Positions 18,056 to 24,929 of a stretch of DNA of 27,114 nucleotides are shown here, one piece after another. The position numbers and the translations under genes were made by a program. The stretch's first letter is position 1. Each line of letters starts with the position of its first letter. A model generated the notes under the pieces. It worked only from the letters and a program-made list of their open reading frames with translations, had not been told where the DNA came from and ran no database searches. This stretch comes from Chloroflexota bacterium (GTDB lineage: Bacteria; Chloroflexota; Anaerolineae; Caldilineales; Caldilineaceae): contig QEUW01000146.1 of the NCBI GenBank assembly GCA_003577005.1, positions 1-27,114 of the forward strand. The letters are read 5' to 3'.

Positions 18056-18562
18056 ATGAAAAGCCTGACCCTCGTACGCCACGCCAAAGCCGAACCACTC
18101 GCAGGTTTTGCCACCGATTTCGACCGTCCGCTCACCGAACGTGGCAACCGGGATGCCGCCCGGATCGCTGTTCTGCTCGGCCGCCTGGCGCCTCCGGTGG
18201 ATTGGTGGCTGAGTTCTCCCGCGCAACGCACCCGGCAGACGACCGAGCGGATAGCGGCAGAAACTGGGTATACCCGAGACGTACAGTGGGAGCCAGCCAT
18301 CTATGAGGCAAGCGCCGATACGCTCCTCAACCTGCTGACTACGATCCCGCAGGAGGTGGAACATGCTGTGCTCGTCGGTCATAACCCGGGGGTAGCCGAT
18401 CTGGTTTCTGGCCTGGTGGCGGGGGTGCCCAGCCGGCTCAATCTGCACATGCCGACGGCGGCGCTGGCGCATATATCGCTGGAGATCTTCTTGTGGAATC
18501 AGATTCGTTGGGGAGCCGGACAGTTGGAGCTGTTGTTGACGCCCAAAAGCCTCAAGAAATAG
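18056..18562 (+). CDS. sixA: SixA-like histidine phosphatase
   Basis: A 168-residue branch-2 histidine phosphatase of the SixA type. The catalytic RHAK motif is at residues 8-11, with His9 the expected phospho-acceptor. DFDRPLTERG follows, then SSPAQRTRQT with the substrate-binding Arg, and the second catalytic His in VGHNPG near residue 104. SixA proteins dephosphorylate phosphohistidine in phosphotransfer proteins; related Chloroflexota proteins may act on small phosphate esters. Full length. The stop is one base before the ATG of the HAD gene, so translation is probably coupled. It is divergent from glmS through a shared promoter region. Confidence 0.85.
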   Translation: MKSLTLVRHAKAEPLAGFATDFDRPLTERGNRDAARIAVLLGRLAPPVDWWLSSPAQRTRQTTERIAAETGYTRDVQWEPAIYEASADTLLNLLTTIPQEVEHAVLVGHNPGVADLVSGLVAGVPSRLNLHMPTAALAHISLEIFLWNQIRWGAGQLELLLTPKSLKK

Positions 18563-18563
18563 C

Positions 18564-19268
18564 ATGAAGCGGATTGCAGCGATTTTCGACCTGGACCACA
18601 CGCTGCTGCGCAGTTCTTCTGGTCGCCTCTTTTTTACCTACCTTCGTCGCAAACAGCTTTATCCGCGCTTTTTTCGTCTGCGCAACGCTATGCCGGTGAT
18701 TGCTGCTTTTCTTCTTTATCGGCTAGGGCAGGCTGATGCCACAGTAACCATGCAACGGAGTGCGATGGTTGCGCGTGGTATCCGGACGGCTGATCTGTGG
18801 GCGGTCGTGCAATCGTGGTTTGACGACGTTTTGGTCCATGCGATTGCACCAGCAGGCCGTGCGCGGGTGGCATGGCATCAAGAGCAAGGCCACATCCCCG
18901 TGATCTGTAGCGCAAGCAGCCAGTTTGCGGTCCAGCCAGTGGCCGAGTACCTGGAGATCGAACACACCATCTATACCGAATGGCTCAGCGAGGATGGCCG
19001 ACTCACGGGGAAGGTGCGCGAACCCATTGTCTACGGCGAAGGTAAAGTCCATTGGGCCAGCCTATGGGCAGCAGAACAACAGATAGAACTGGCCCAGAGT
19101 TACTTCTACAGCGACCACATTTCAGACCAGCCTTTGCTCGAAGTGGTAGCACATCCGATAGCCGTCAACCCCGAACCGCAACTGGCGCGATTGGCGCGCA
19201 GCCGCGCCTGGCCGATCCTCGATTGGCATTCGTCGGCGGCCGCTTCTGAGGTACTGGCAGAAAAGTAA
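18564..19268 (+). CDS. HAD superfamily subfamily IB phosphatase (SerB-like)
   Basis: A 234-residue haloacid-dehalogenase hydrolase. The nucleophile motif is FDLDHT (Asp9, with general acid Asp11). Motif II Ser/Thr lies in ICSASSQFAV near residue 115; motif III Lys in GEGKVHWAS near 160; motif IV in YSDHISDQPLLE near 178. An alpha-helical cap after motif I (residues ~25-100), containing a hydrophobic PVIAAFLLYRLG stretch, fits the IB phosphoserine-phosphatase-like group. Members of this subgroup dephosphorylate phosphoserine, histidinol phosphate or lipid phosphates; the substrate here is open. It starts one base after the sixA-like stop, in the same operon. Confidence 0.85.
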   Translation: MKRIAAIFDLDHTLLRSSSGRLFFTYLRRKQLYPRFFRLRNAMPVIAAFLLYRLGQADATVTMQRSAMVARGIRTADLWAVVQSWFDDVLVHAIAPAGRARVAWHQEQGHIPVICSASSQFAVQPVAEYLEIEHTIYTEWLSEDGRLTGKVREPIVYGEGKVHWASLWAAEQQIELAQSYFYSDHISDQPLLEVVAHPIAVNPEPQLARLARSRAWPILDWHSSAAASEVLAEK

Positions 19269-19275
19269 GACGACT

Positions 19276-19354
19276 GGTGCGATGCACCTGGGAGGTTACC
19301 TTCTTCGAAAGGTGCATCGCACCGGTTGCCACTGCACTTTTCAAACAAGTTCTA
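19276..19354. repeat. Repeat element downstream of L-threonine aldolase (copy A)
   Basis: A perfect 14-bp inverted repeat GGTGCGATGCACCT (19276-19289) / AGGTGCATCGCACC (19310-19323), followed by TTCAAACAAGTTCTAA. GTGCGATGCACCTGGG occurs again at 20554-20569, and a near copy of the TTCAAACA-TTCTAA end occurs at 20632-20648, on the other side of the same gene. The end of the element supplies the TAG stop codon of the aldolase (19352-19354). Confidence 0.65.
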
Positions 19355-20443
19355 ATTGTAGACCAGCTTATTCTCCCGCGCAGGATGAACGCCGGTTGCC
19401 AGCACAGCTCGGATAGCTGTCAGCGTCGTCTCTACATCAGCCTCTGTAACGTGATAGTTGAGGGCCGCGCGCAGCCGCCGTGCCCCCGCCGGATTGATAA
19501 GCACGCCACGCTCTGCCAGCCCGGCGGAGAGTTGCGCAGCATTCACCTCCTCGTGGACGACCTCGAAGAAGACCAGATTGGTCTCCACCGCATCTACATC
19601 AATCTGGATGCCTTCGGTCGCTGCCAGGCCGTGCGCCAGTCGCTTGGCATTGGCATGGTCATCGGCCAGGCGCTCGACCATCTCGCTGATAGCCACGATG
19701 CCCGCGGCGGCGATGACGCCGGCCTGCCGCATACTACCGCCGGCGACCTTGCGGTTGCGCCGGGCGCGCTGGATAAACTCTGCGCTGCCCGCCACCACGG
19801 AACCGACAGGGGCGCCCAACCCTTTGCTGAGACAGACACTCACGCTGTCGGCACTTTGCACCAGCCGCGCCGGGGCAACATCGAGCGCCACCGCGGCATT
19901 CCAGAGACGAGCGCCATCTACATGGAGCTTGAGACCGCGTGCATGCGCCAGGTCGCTGACCTCATCCATATAGGCAACAGGCAGAACCCGGCCACCGCAA
20001 AAGTTGTGCGTGTTCTCCAGGCAGACAAGTTTTGTAACCGGATAATGTTCGTTGTCGCTGCGGATAGCAGCCTCGATCTCGGCCAGGTCGAGCGTGCCGT
20101 CGGGCCGGTTACGGATGGTGTGTGGATGGACGCCACCCAGCGCCGCCGCGCCCCCCTGCTCCGAGCGAAAGATATGCGCCCGGTCGCCCAGGATCATCTC
20201 GTCGCCGCGACCGCAGTGACTCAACACGGAAACCAGGTTGCCCATGGTCCCGCTGGTAACAAAGACCGCTGCCTCCTTTCCCAACATCTCGGCTACCATC
20301 GCTTCCAGCCGGTTGACGGTGGGGTCTTCGCCGTAGACATCGTCGCCCACTTCGGCCTCGGCTATCGCGCGGCGCATGGCCGGTGTCGGTTTGGTTACAG
20401 TGTCGCTGCGCAGGTCGATGATGTGTGTGGAGGATGTATCCAT
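19352..20443 (-). CDS. ltaE: Low-specificity L-threonine aldolase
   Basis: A 363-residue PLP enzyme of the beta-eliminating lyase fold, cleaving L-threonine or L-allo-threonine to glycine and acetaldehyde. Characteristic segments: IDLRSDTVTKPTPAMRRA at the N-terminus, GDDVYGEDPTVNRLE, FVTSGTMGNLVS (phosphate-binding region), LENTHNFCGGRVLP, LHVDGARLWNAAVAL with the PLP-ring Asp, and SVCLSKGLGAPVGS with the Schiff-base Lys near residue 203. Full length. The ATG at 20443 is used; AAGAGAG just upstream can act as ribosome binding site and is part of a tandemly duplicated leader. Repeat elements flank it on both sides. Confidence 0.94.
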   Translation of the reverse strand: MDTSSTHIIDLRSDTVTKPTPAMRRAIAEAEVGDDVYGEDPTVNRLEAMVAEMLGKEAAVFVTSGTMGNLVSVLSHCGRGDEMILGDRAHIFRSEQGGAAALGGVHPHTIRNRPDGTLDLAEIEAAIRSDNEHYPVTKLVCLENTHNFCGGRVLPVAYMDEVSDLAHARGLKLHVDGARLWNAAVALDVAPARLVQSADSVSVCLSKGLGAPVGSVVAGSAEFIQRARRNRKVAGGSMRQAGVIAAAGIVAISEMVERLADDHANAKRLAHGLAATEGIQIDVDAVETNLVFFEVVHEEVNAAQLSAGLAERGVLINPAGARRLRAALNYHVTEADVETTLTAIRAVLATGVHPARENKLVYN

Positions 20444-20450
20444 AATCTCT

Positions 20451-20496
20451 CTTGTTCTCTGAGTTAAACTAAACTTGTTCTCTGAGTTAAACTAAA
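20451..20496. repeat. Exact tandem duplication of 23 bases in the ltaE leader
   Basis: Two adjoining identical 23-base copies (20451-20473 and 20474-20496), starting CTTGTTCTCTGAG on the plus strand. On the minus strand they form the leader immediately before the ltaE ATG and each contain AGAGAA, a possible ribosome binding site. Confidence 0.85.
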
Positions 20497-20511
20497 GATG
20501 TCAAGAATCCG

Positions 20512-20710
20512 TAAGAGGCTGTTTGAAAAGGATTGGTGCGTTGCACGCGCAGCGTGCGATGCACCTGGGCCGTCAGGCATTCCTGAGGCGCCACGCACCT
20601 TGCCGGTACACGCACCAGCGTGGAGCCCCCTGTTCAAACAGCTTCTAAGAGTTTGAATGGCGGAGAGTACGTTTTCCACACTGGCGATGCGCTTCCGCCG
20701 CCATTCAAAC
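20512..20710. repeat. Compound inverted-repeat region upstream of ltaE (copy B and an adjoining hairpin)
   Basis: Outer arms AGAGGCTGTTTGAA (from 20515) and TTCAAACAGCTTCT (20633-20646) match with one mismatch. Inside is the 16-base GTGCGATGCACCTGGG (20554-20569) shared with the element at the other end of ltaE. Adjoining it is a second hairpin, GTTTGAATGGCGG (20651-20663) with exact complement at 20698-20710. The size and terminal inverted repeats resemble a small non-autonomous mobile element. No target-site duplication is obvious. Confidence 0.6.
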
Positions 20711-20731
20711 CCCTACAGCACAAACCCTTGC

Positions 20732-21013
20732 CTAATCGATGATGGGCAGCCCCTTGTACGTTTCGTTGTTGCGTTGGATTACTCGTACAATCACGACCGT
20801 TACGAATTCTTCACGGATCGTATAAATCATTCGATAGCGGTCAATTCTGAGTCGGTAGTAGCCAGCGAGCTCGCCATCCAGTGCCCTTGCCTCTTCAGGT
20901 CGAGGGTCGTCAGCCAGAGCAATCAGCGCCCGCTTGACGCGCTGGCGAATATTCCCAGGTAACCGCGCGATGATGCGCCGGTTCTCACCTAGATCAAGCC
21001 GGTACTTTGTCAT
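20732..21013 (-). CDS. RelE/ParE-family toxin
   Basis: A 93-residue small basic protein with the RelE/ParE layout: N-terminal helices (ENRRIIARLPGNIRQRVKRA), then AGYYRLRIDRYRMIYTI and a final strand FVTVVIVRVIQR ending in NNETYKG. RelE-type members cleave ribosome-bound mRNA, ParE-type members poison gyrase; the sequence alone does not decide. The start codon lies inside the 3' end of the antitoxin gene, with a 20-base overlap, so toxin translation is probably coupled to the antitoxin. Confidence 0.82.
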   Translation of the reverse strand: MTKYRLDLGENRRIIARLPGNIRQRVKRALIALADDPRPEEARALDGELAGYYRLRIDRYRMIYTIREEFVTVVIVRVIQRNNETYKGLPIID

Positions 21014-21293
21014 CCTCGGCCACCCAGGCCTCCATCTCTGCGGGCGTCAAGACATCTTGTTCGGCCTGTCCGGTGGCCACGAGCCATTTGTGCCGGTAGA
21101 TGGCGACCTGATCTTCCAGTTCGTCCAGTTGCGCCAAGCGGTCGAGGATGGCATCCCATTGTTTTGGCGCAATCAGGACTGCCACAGGACTACTATACTG
21201 TAGGAGATATAGTGGCCCATTTGCCAGTTGTTCTAGGACTGCATTATAGTTATTACGAAAGTTCGAGACTGATTCAAAGCGTGGTTTGCTCAT
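20994..21293 (-). CDS. Phd/YefM-family antitoxin
   Basis: A 99-residue protein from ATG 21293, preceded by GGTGGAAAAGAG. A further in-frame ATG at 21329 lies upstream of that ribosome binding site. The N-terminal region MSKPRFESVSNFRNNYNAVLE resembles the Phd/YefM DNA-binding fold, followed by YSSPVAVLIAPKQWDAILDRL, the usual beta strand plus helix. The C-terminal part, acidic with several Glu/Asp (QDVLTPAEMEAWVAEDD), should wrap and neutralise the toxin. As in other such modules it probably represses its own promoter. Confidence 0.82.
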   Translation of the reverse strand: MSKPRFESVSNFRNNYNAVLEQLANGPLYLLQYSSPVAVLIAPKQWDAILDRLAQLDELEDQVAIYRHKWLVATGQAEQDVLTPAEMEAWVAEDDKVPA

Positions 21294-21341
21294 CTCTTTT
21301 CCACCTGTTGCACGCAATCTTCTGTACAACCTCTTGCTAAG

Positions 21342-21368
21342 AGTATAGCAGTTTTACCGGGTTGTCAA
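21342..21368 (-). promoter_or_regulatory. Promoter of the toxin-antitoxin operon
   Basis: On the minus strand: TTGACA (21368-21363), 15-base spacer, TATACT (21347-21342) preceded by TGC, which makes an extended -10. The short spacer is offset by the extended -10. It leads to the antitoxin start after about 42 bases. Confidence 0.55.
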
Positions 21369-21406
21369 ACTTCACCCACTTTGCGAATGCATCCACGTGG
21401 TATCAA

Positions 21407-21433
21407 GTAGGGCAAGCTGCTATCTTGCCCTAC
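21407..21433 (-). terminator. Hairpin after the zinc-type dehydrogenase gene
   Basis: GTAGGGCAAG and its exact complement CTTGCCCTAC around a 7-base loop, 11 bases beyond the dehydrogenase stop. There is no T-run; it probably marks the 3' end of the minus-strand cluster. Confidence 0.5.
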
Positions 21434-21444
21434 CGGCCCGCCCA

Positions 21445-22416
21445 TTAGCTGGGCATATCGACGACGATCTTAATGGCACCCTCATCGCGGGTCTGCTGCA
21501 ATTCATAGGCGTCGAGCACCTGGTCAAAGGGAAAGTGGTGAGTGATCATGGGGCCGACATCGGCCTCGCCCCGGGCGATGAGGTCAATCGCCAGCCAGGT
21601 GCAGGACTGGCCGGGGTCCTGTGTTGCGCCGACGATGGTGCGCACCAGCGCCTTCTTGCGGAAGAGATCCATGAAGGGGTACTCCAGCGCTTCGAGGCGG
21701 GGCACGCCAAAGTAGAGGATGGCGCCGTGAATTTTGACCAGGCTCACCGCCATGCGGATCGTCTCCGCCTCACCCGCAGCTTCGACTACTACATCAGGCA
21801 ACTGGCCGCGCAAAATTTCACGCACACCATCCACGGCCTCAACTTCGACGTTGTGGACGATGTGCGTGGCGCCATAATGTTCCGATACTGCCAACCGGTG
21901 CGCCTGCAGGTCAATGGCTATCACCCGCCGGGCGCCCATACGCCGCAGCATAAAATTCCACCACAGCCCGGCCGATCCCTGGCCGATCACCGCTACATCC
22001 TTGTCGAGGACGCTGGCAGGTAGATGTTTGGCGGCATAGATGATGGTGCCTAATTGCTGGGCTTGCAAGAGGTGGTCCAACGGTTTGCCATTGGGCAAGG
22101 GCAGCACAAACTCTGGCCGCGCCAGATAGTATTCGGCCATTGCCTGGTTGTTGGGCACCAGCGTCAAGGCAATGTCGCCCACACGGATCGAAGCATCGGG
22201 CGCATCCACAGCCTCGACCACGCCCACCATCTCGTGGCCGCTGACGCCAGGTGGCAGGGGGTAGGCCTCAGGGGCAGAAAAATGGATCGAATGATAGTCA
22301 CTGCCGCAGAGCGATACCTGTTTGGTTCGCACCAGTACATGCCCCGGTTGCAGTTCCGGCTTGGGCACCTCTACGATCACCGCCTTGCCGGGGGCGACCA
22401 CCTGTGTTGCGCGCAT
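21445..22416 (-). CDS. Zinc-type (MDR) alcohol/polyol dehydrogenase lacking the structural zinc lobe
   Basis: A 323-residue medium-chain dehydrogenase from ATG 22416, preceded by GAGGAAGGA. The catalytic-zinc region is visible: SLCGSDYH (Cys ligand) and GVSGHEMVGVVEA (His-Glu). The dinucleotide loop is GQGSAGLWW near residue 160, followed by RVIAIDLQAHRL; the Asp after the second strand favours NAD over NADP. The four-Cys structural zinc loop normally found around residues 90-115 is missing; that segment reads LVPNNQAMAEYYL. This places it with the shorter sorbitol/threonine-dehydrogenase-like or L-idonate-like members. It is the last gene of a minus-strand cluster, after the iron alcohol dehydrogenase. 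Confidence 0.85.
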   Translation of the reverse strand: MRATQVVAPGKAVIVEVPKPELQPGHVLVRTKQVSLCGSDYHSIHFSAPEAYPLPPGVSGHEMVGVVEAVDAPDASIRVGDIALTLVPNNQAMAEYYLARPEFVLPLPNGKPLDHLLQAQQLGTIIYAAKHLPASVLDKDVAVIGQGSAGLWWNFMLRRMGARRVIAIDLQAHRLAVSEHYGATHIVHNVEVEAVDGVREILRGQLPDVVVEAAGEAETIRMAVSLVKIHGAILYFGVPRLEALEYPFMDLFRKKALVRTIVGATQDPGQSCTWLAIDLIARGEADVGPMITHHFPFDQVLDAYELQQTRDEGAIKIVVDMPS

Positions 22417-22455
22417 GAAGTTCCTTCCTCTTTCTCGAATGAAAAAATGATCAAT

Positions 22456-22517
22456 CCACAGACTACGCAGCTTGCACAGATTCTTTTTCGTATCTGTACA
22501 AGCTGCGTAGTCTGTGG
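22456..22517 (-). repeat. 26-bp inverted repeat between the two alcohol dehydrogenase genes
   Basis: The arms 22456-22481 and 22492-22517 are reverse complements with one mismatch (arm begins CCACAGACTACGCAGCTTG), loop of 10 bases. Within an arm the word CAG recurs every 9 bases (CAGACTACG, CAGCTTGCA, CAGATTCTT). On the minus strand a T-run (TTTTTT) follows after about 10 bases, so it could end transcription of the iron alcohol dehydrogenase gene. Confidence 0.75.
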
Positions 22518-22525
22518 TTCGTTTT

Positions 22526-23701
22526 TTATTTTCCCAGATCGAATGCTCGTTGGTAAACCTGGACGTAGCCGTTGTAGTCAATGTCGCGCGGGTTGCCGAT
22601 GGTTTGGGGATCATTGGCGGCCAGTTCGGCCAGGAGCGGGATTTCATCCTCGCTGAAGCCGAGCTGCTGGAGTGACGGGATGCGCAGGTCGCGGGTCAGC
22701 TTGTAGACCGCTTCGACTGCCCTTTCCGCCGCCTGCCAGACGGAGAGGCCGCGTGTCTCCTCGCCCAACGCCTGGGCAACCCGGGCAAACTTGTGGGGCT
22801 CGCCCAGATGGTTGTACTCCATCACCGGGCCGAGCAGCCAGGCGGTGAGCGGGCCATGCGGCGCGCTCGGGTGAACGCCGCCCGCGGTCTGGCTCATGGC
22901 ATGGGCAGCGCCGGCGCTTTCAGTCCCGTAGGCCATGCCGCCGAGCATGGCGGCCATACACATTTTATAACGCGCCTCCTGGTTGTGACCCTGAGCATAG
23001 GCGATGCGCAGATAATCACCGACATACTCGATAGCCTGGAGCGCTACCGCGTCGGGCCAGGCCTGGGCGTAAGCGCAGGTGTAGCATTCGATGGCGTGGG
23101 CGAGCGCATCCATCCCCGTGCCGGCGGTGACGGCAGCAGGCAGACCGAGCGTGAGCAACGGGTCGATGAGCGCCACGTGGGCGCCAATGAGCGGTGTTCC
23201 ACCCACGTTGTACTTGATCTGGCGCTGCGGGTCGGTGATCACAGCCCAGAGCGTTACCTCACTGCCCGTGCCAGAGGTGGTGGGAATGGCAATCATGGGT
23301 GGAATACGCCGAGTGATAGGGTTGGGGTCGGCCCACTCGTAATCGAGGATTGAACCGCCGTGGGCCGCGACGACGCCAATGGCTTTGGCCGTGTCGAGCG
23401 AACTGCCGCCGCCAAAGCCGATGAGCCCGTCGCAACCTTCACGTCGATAAATTTCGGCGCCCCGGTCGACCAGCGCGATGGGTGGATTGGTAATGACCTC
23501 ATCATAGAGGACGAAATCAACGTTCCCGGCCCTCAGCGCGTTGGTTGCTTCTTGTACAAGACCGGCCTTGACCAGACCCTGATCTGTCACCAGCAGTGGG
23601 CGTCTCATACCCAAGGATTTGGCCTCATCGGCCAGAAAGGTAATAGCGCCCAGCGCATGTTTCACCACCGTGGGCACCGCAAAAGAACGTAGATTGACCA
23701 T
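22526..23701 (-). CDS. Iron-containing alcohol dehydrogenase
   Basis: A 391-residue group III alcohol dehydrogenase, starting at ATG 23701 (MVNLRSFAVPTVV). An upstream in-frame ATG at 23761 reads through a heptamer repeat and is rejected. Motifs: GFGGGSSLDTAKAIG (NAD-binding), PTTSGTGSEVTLWAVI, GMDALAHAIECYTC with metal ligands Asp and His, and AHAMSQTAGGVHPSAPHG with the two further His ligands. All four metal positions are present, so an active Fe(II)-type oxidoreductase is expected. AGGAG is 14 bases upstream, rather far. It is the fourth gene of the minus-strand cluster; the aldehyde or alcohol substrate is unknown. Confidence 0.92.
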   Translation of the reverse strand: MVNLRSFAVPTVVKHALGAITFLADEAKSLGMRRPLLVTDQGLVKAGLVQEATNALRAGNVDFVLYDEVITNPPIALVDRGAEIYRREGCDGLIGFGGGSSLDTAKAIGVVAAHGGSILDYEWADPNPITRRIPPMIAIPTTSGTGSEVTLWAVITDPQRQIKYNVGGTPLIGAHVALIDPLLTLGLPAAVTAGTGMDALAHAIECYTCAYAQAWPDAVALQAIEYVGDYLRIAYAQGHNQEARYKMCMAAMLGGMAYGTESAGAAHAMSQTAGGVHPSAPHGPLTAWLLGPVMEYNHLGEPHKFARVAQALGEETRGLSVWQAAERAVEAVYKLTRDLRIPSLQQLGFSEDEIPLLAELAANDPQTIGNPRDIDYNGYVQVYQRAFDLGK

Positions 23702-23724
23702 AGATACAAGTTGGCTCCTGAGAG

Positions 23725-23796
23725 TGCGTAATGCGTGATGCGTAATGCGCACGGGACGCATTACGTATTACGCATTACGCATCACGCATTACGCAA
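23725..23796. repeat. Heptamer word array with perfect 25-bp inverted arms
   Basis: In-phase 7-base words TGCGTAA, TGCGTGA, TGCGTAA, TGCGCAC, then GACGCAT, TACGTAT, TACGCAT, TACGCAT, CACGCAT, TACGCAA. The arms 23725-23749 and 23771-23795 are exact reverse complements. The right arm encodes the last codons and the TGA stop (23784-23782) of the aminotransferase; the left arm lies 24 bases before the start of the iron alcohol dehydrogenase gene. Confidence 0.85.
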
Positions 23797-24879
23797 ATAT
23801 TTTTCCACCGCCGCAAAGAGCCGGTCGAGGTCGGCGTCGGTTGTTTCGCCCATGTGGGCGATGCGAAAGGCTTTGCCCTTGTAGGCGCCGTAACCGTCGG
23901 AGATCTCCATATCGAGCGTTGCCAGATGCTTGTTGAGTGCGGAAATGCTCACCTGGCGCGTGTTGGCGACATTGGTGACAGTGGGGGAACGGTAGCCCTC
24001 TTCCGCCATGAGCGCAAAATCCTGCTCGACGGCCCACTGCTGGGTCCGCCCGGCCAGGCGCTGGTGGCGGGCAAAGCGCGCCTCGACCCCTTCGACGAAG
24101 ATATGGTCGAGCTGGACGCTCAGGGCGCGCATGAGCGAGATGGCCGGCGTAGAGGGCGTTGTGCTCTTCTGGAGAGACTTTTCCAGGTTGAGAAAGTCAA
24201 AATACCAGCCCCGCCCCTTGACCGACTTTGCTCGTTCCAACAGCCGGTTGCTGACGGCGGCAAAGGCGAGGCCAGGCGGCGCAGCCAGGCACTTCTGCGC
24301 CGAGGTGAGGCAGAGATCGAGCCTCCACTCATCAAAAGGGATGCGCGTGCCGGCAAACGACGAGACGGCATCGACCAGCACCAGCGTCTCCGGGCTGAGG
24401 TCGCGCACGGTCGCTGCGATCTCGCCCACCGGGCTAGTGACACCGGTGCTCGTCTCGTTGTGGACCACGGTAATCGCCTCGACGGGTCCCTCTTTCAACG
24501 CCTGTTCGAGCGCAGCGGCGACCTGGTGGGGCTTGACTGCCGTGTTCCATTCCACATCGATGCGGATGGCCTCTTTGTCACAGCCGGCGGCGCAGGTGTA
24601 CCAGCGTTCGCTAAAGGCGCCGTTGACAAAACAGAGCACCCGGCGGCTCACCGCGTTGCGGATGGCAGCCTCGTGAAGCGCCGAACCGGACGCCGCGAGG
24701 ATATAGACCCGGTACTGCGTAAAATAGAGCTGTTGTAGTTGCTGTTCGATCTTGGCAAAGAGCGCTTCAAATTCGTCGCTGCGGTGGCCGATCATCGGTG
24801 CGGCCTGGGCCTCTAAGACCGCGGGCAGGACATCGGTCGGGCCGGGGATAAAGAGCCGTTGGGGTGGTTTTGGGTGCAT
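23782..24879 (-). CDS. Class V aminotransferase (serine/alanine-glyoxylate type)
   Basis: A 365-residue fold-type I PLP aminotransferase. Motifs: LFIPGPTDVLPAVLEAQ and MIGHRSDEFEALF (N-terminal signature of serine-glyoxylate/alanine-glyoxylate and 2-aminoethylphosphonate transaminases), SGSALHEAAIRN, VHNETSTGVTSPV, VLVDAVSSFAG with the PLP Asp, and LTSAQKCLAAPPGLA with the Schiff-base Lys near residue 193. The last residues YLRNA and the stop lie inside a heptamer array. There is no Shine-Dalgarno: the start codon at 24879 is preceded by another heptamer array. The substrates are not fixed by the motifs; serine or alanine with glyoxylate is likeliest. Confidence 0.87.
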   Translation of the reverse strand: MHPKPPQRLFIPGPTDVLPAVLEAQAAPMIGHRSDEFEALFAKIEQQLQQLYFTQYRVYILAASGSALHEAAIRNAVSRRVLCFVNGAFSERWYTCAAGCDKEAIRIDVEWNTAVKPHQVAAALEQALKEGPVEAITVVHNETSTGVTSPVGEIAATVRDLSPETLVLVDAVSSFAGTRIPFDEWRLDLCLTSAQKCLAAPPGLAFAAVSNRLLERAKSVKGRGWYFDFLNLEKSLQKSTTPSTPAISLMRALSVQLDHIFVEGVEARFARHQRLAGRTQQWAVEQDFALMAEEGYRSPTVTNVANTRQVSISALNKHLATLDMEISDGYGAYKGKAFRIAHMGETTDADLDRLFAAVEKYLRNA

Positions 24880-24880
24880 A

Positions 24881-24922
24881 ATTGTGAATTATGAACTGTG
24901 AACTGTGAATTGTGAATTGTGA
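24881..24922. repeat. Heptamer word array serving as leader of the aminotransferase gene
   Basis: Six perfectly in-phase 7-base words ATTGTGA, ATTATGA, ACTGTGA, ACTGTGA, ATTGTGA, ATTGTGA. The whole 50-base gap between the MetE-like gene (stop 24930) and the aminotransferase start (24879) is this array. It has no inverted arm and no ribosome binding site. Confidence 0.85.
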
Positions 24923-24929
24923 ATGAGCC

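Noticed and set aside
19277..20467. Plus-strand open frame (396 codons) opposite ltaE
   Set aside because: Antisense shadow; ltaE has all PLP-site motifs.
23725..24922. Repeat arrays considered as CRISPR
   Set aside because: Units are only 7 bases, directly adjoining, with no spacers and no cas genes.
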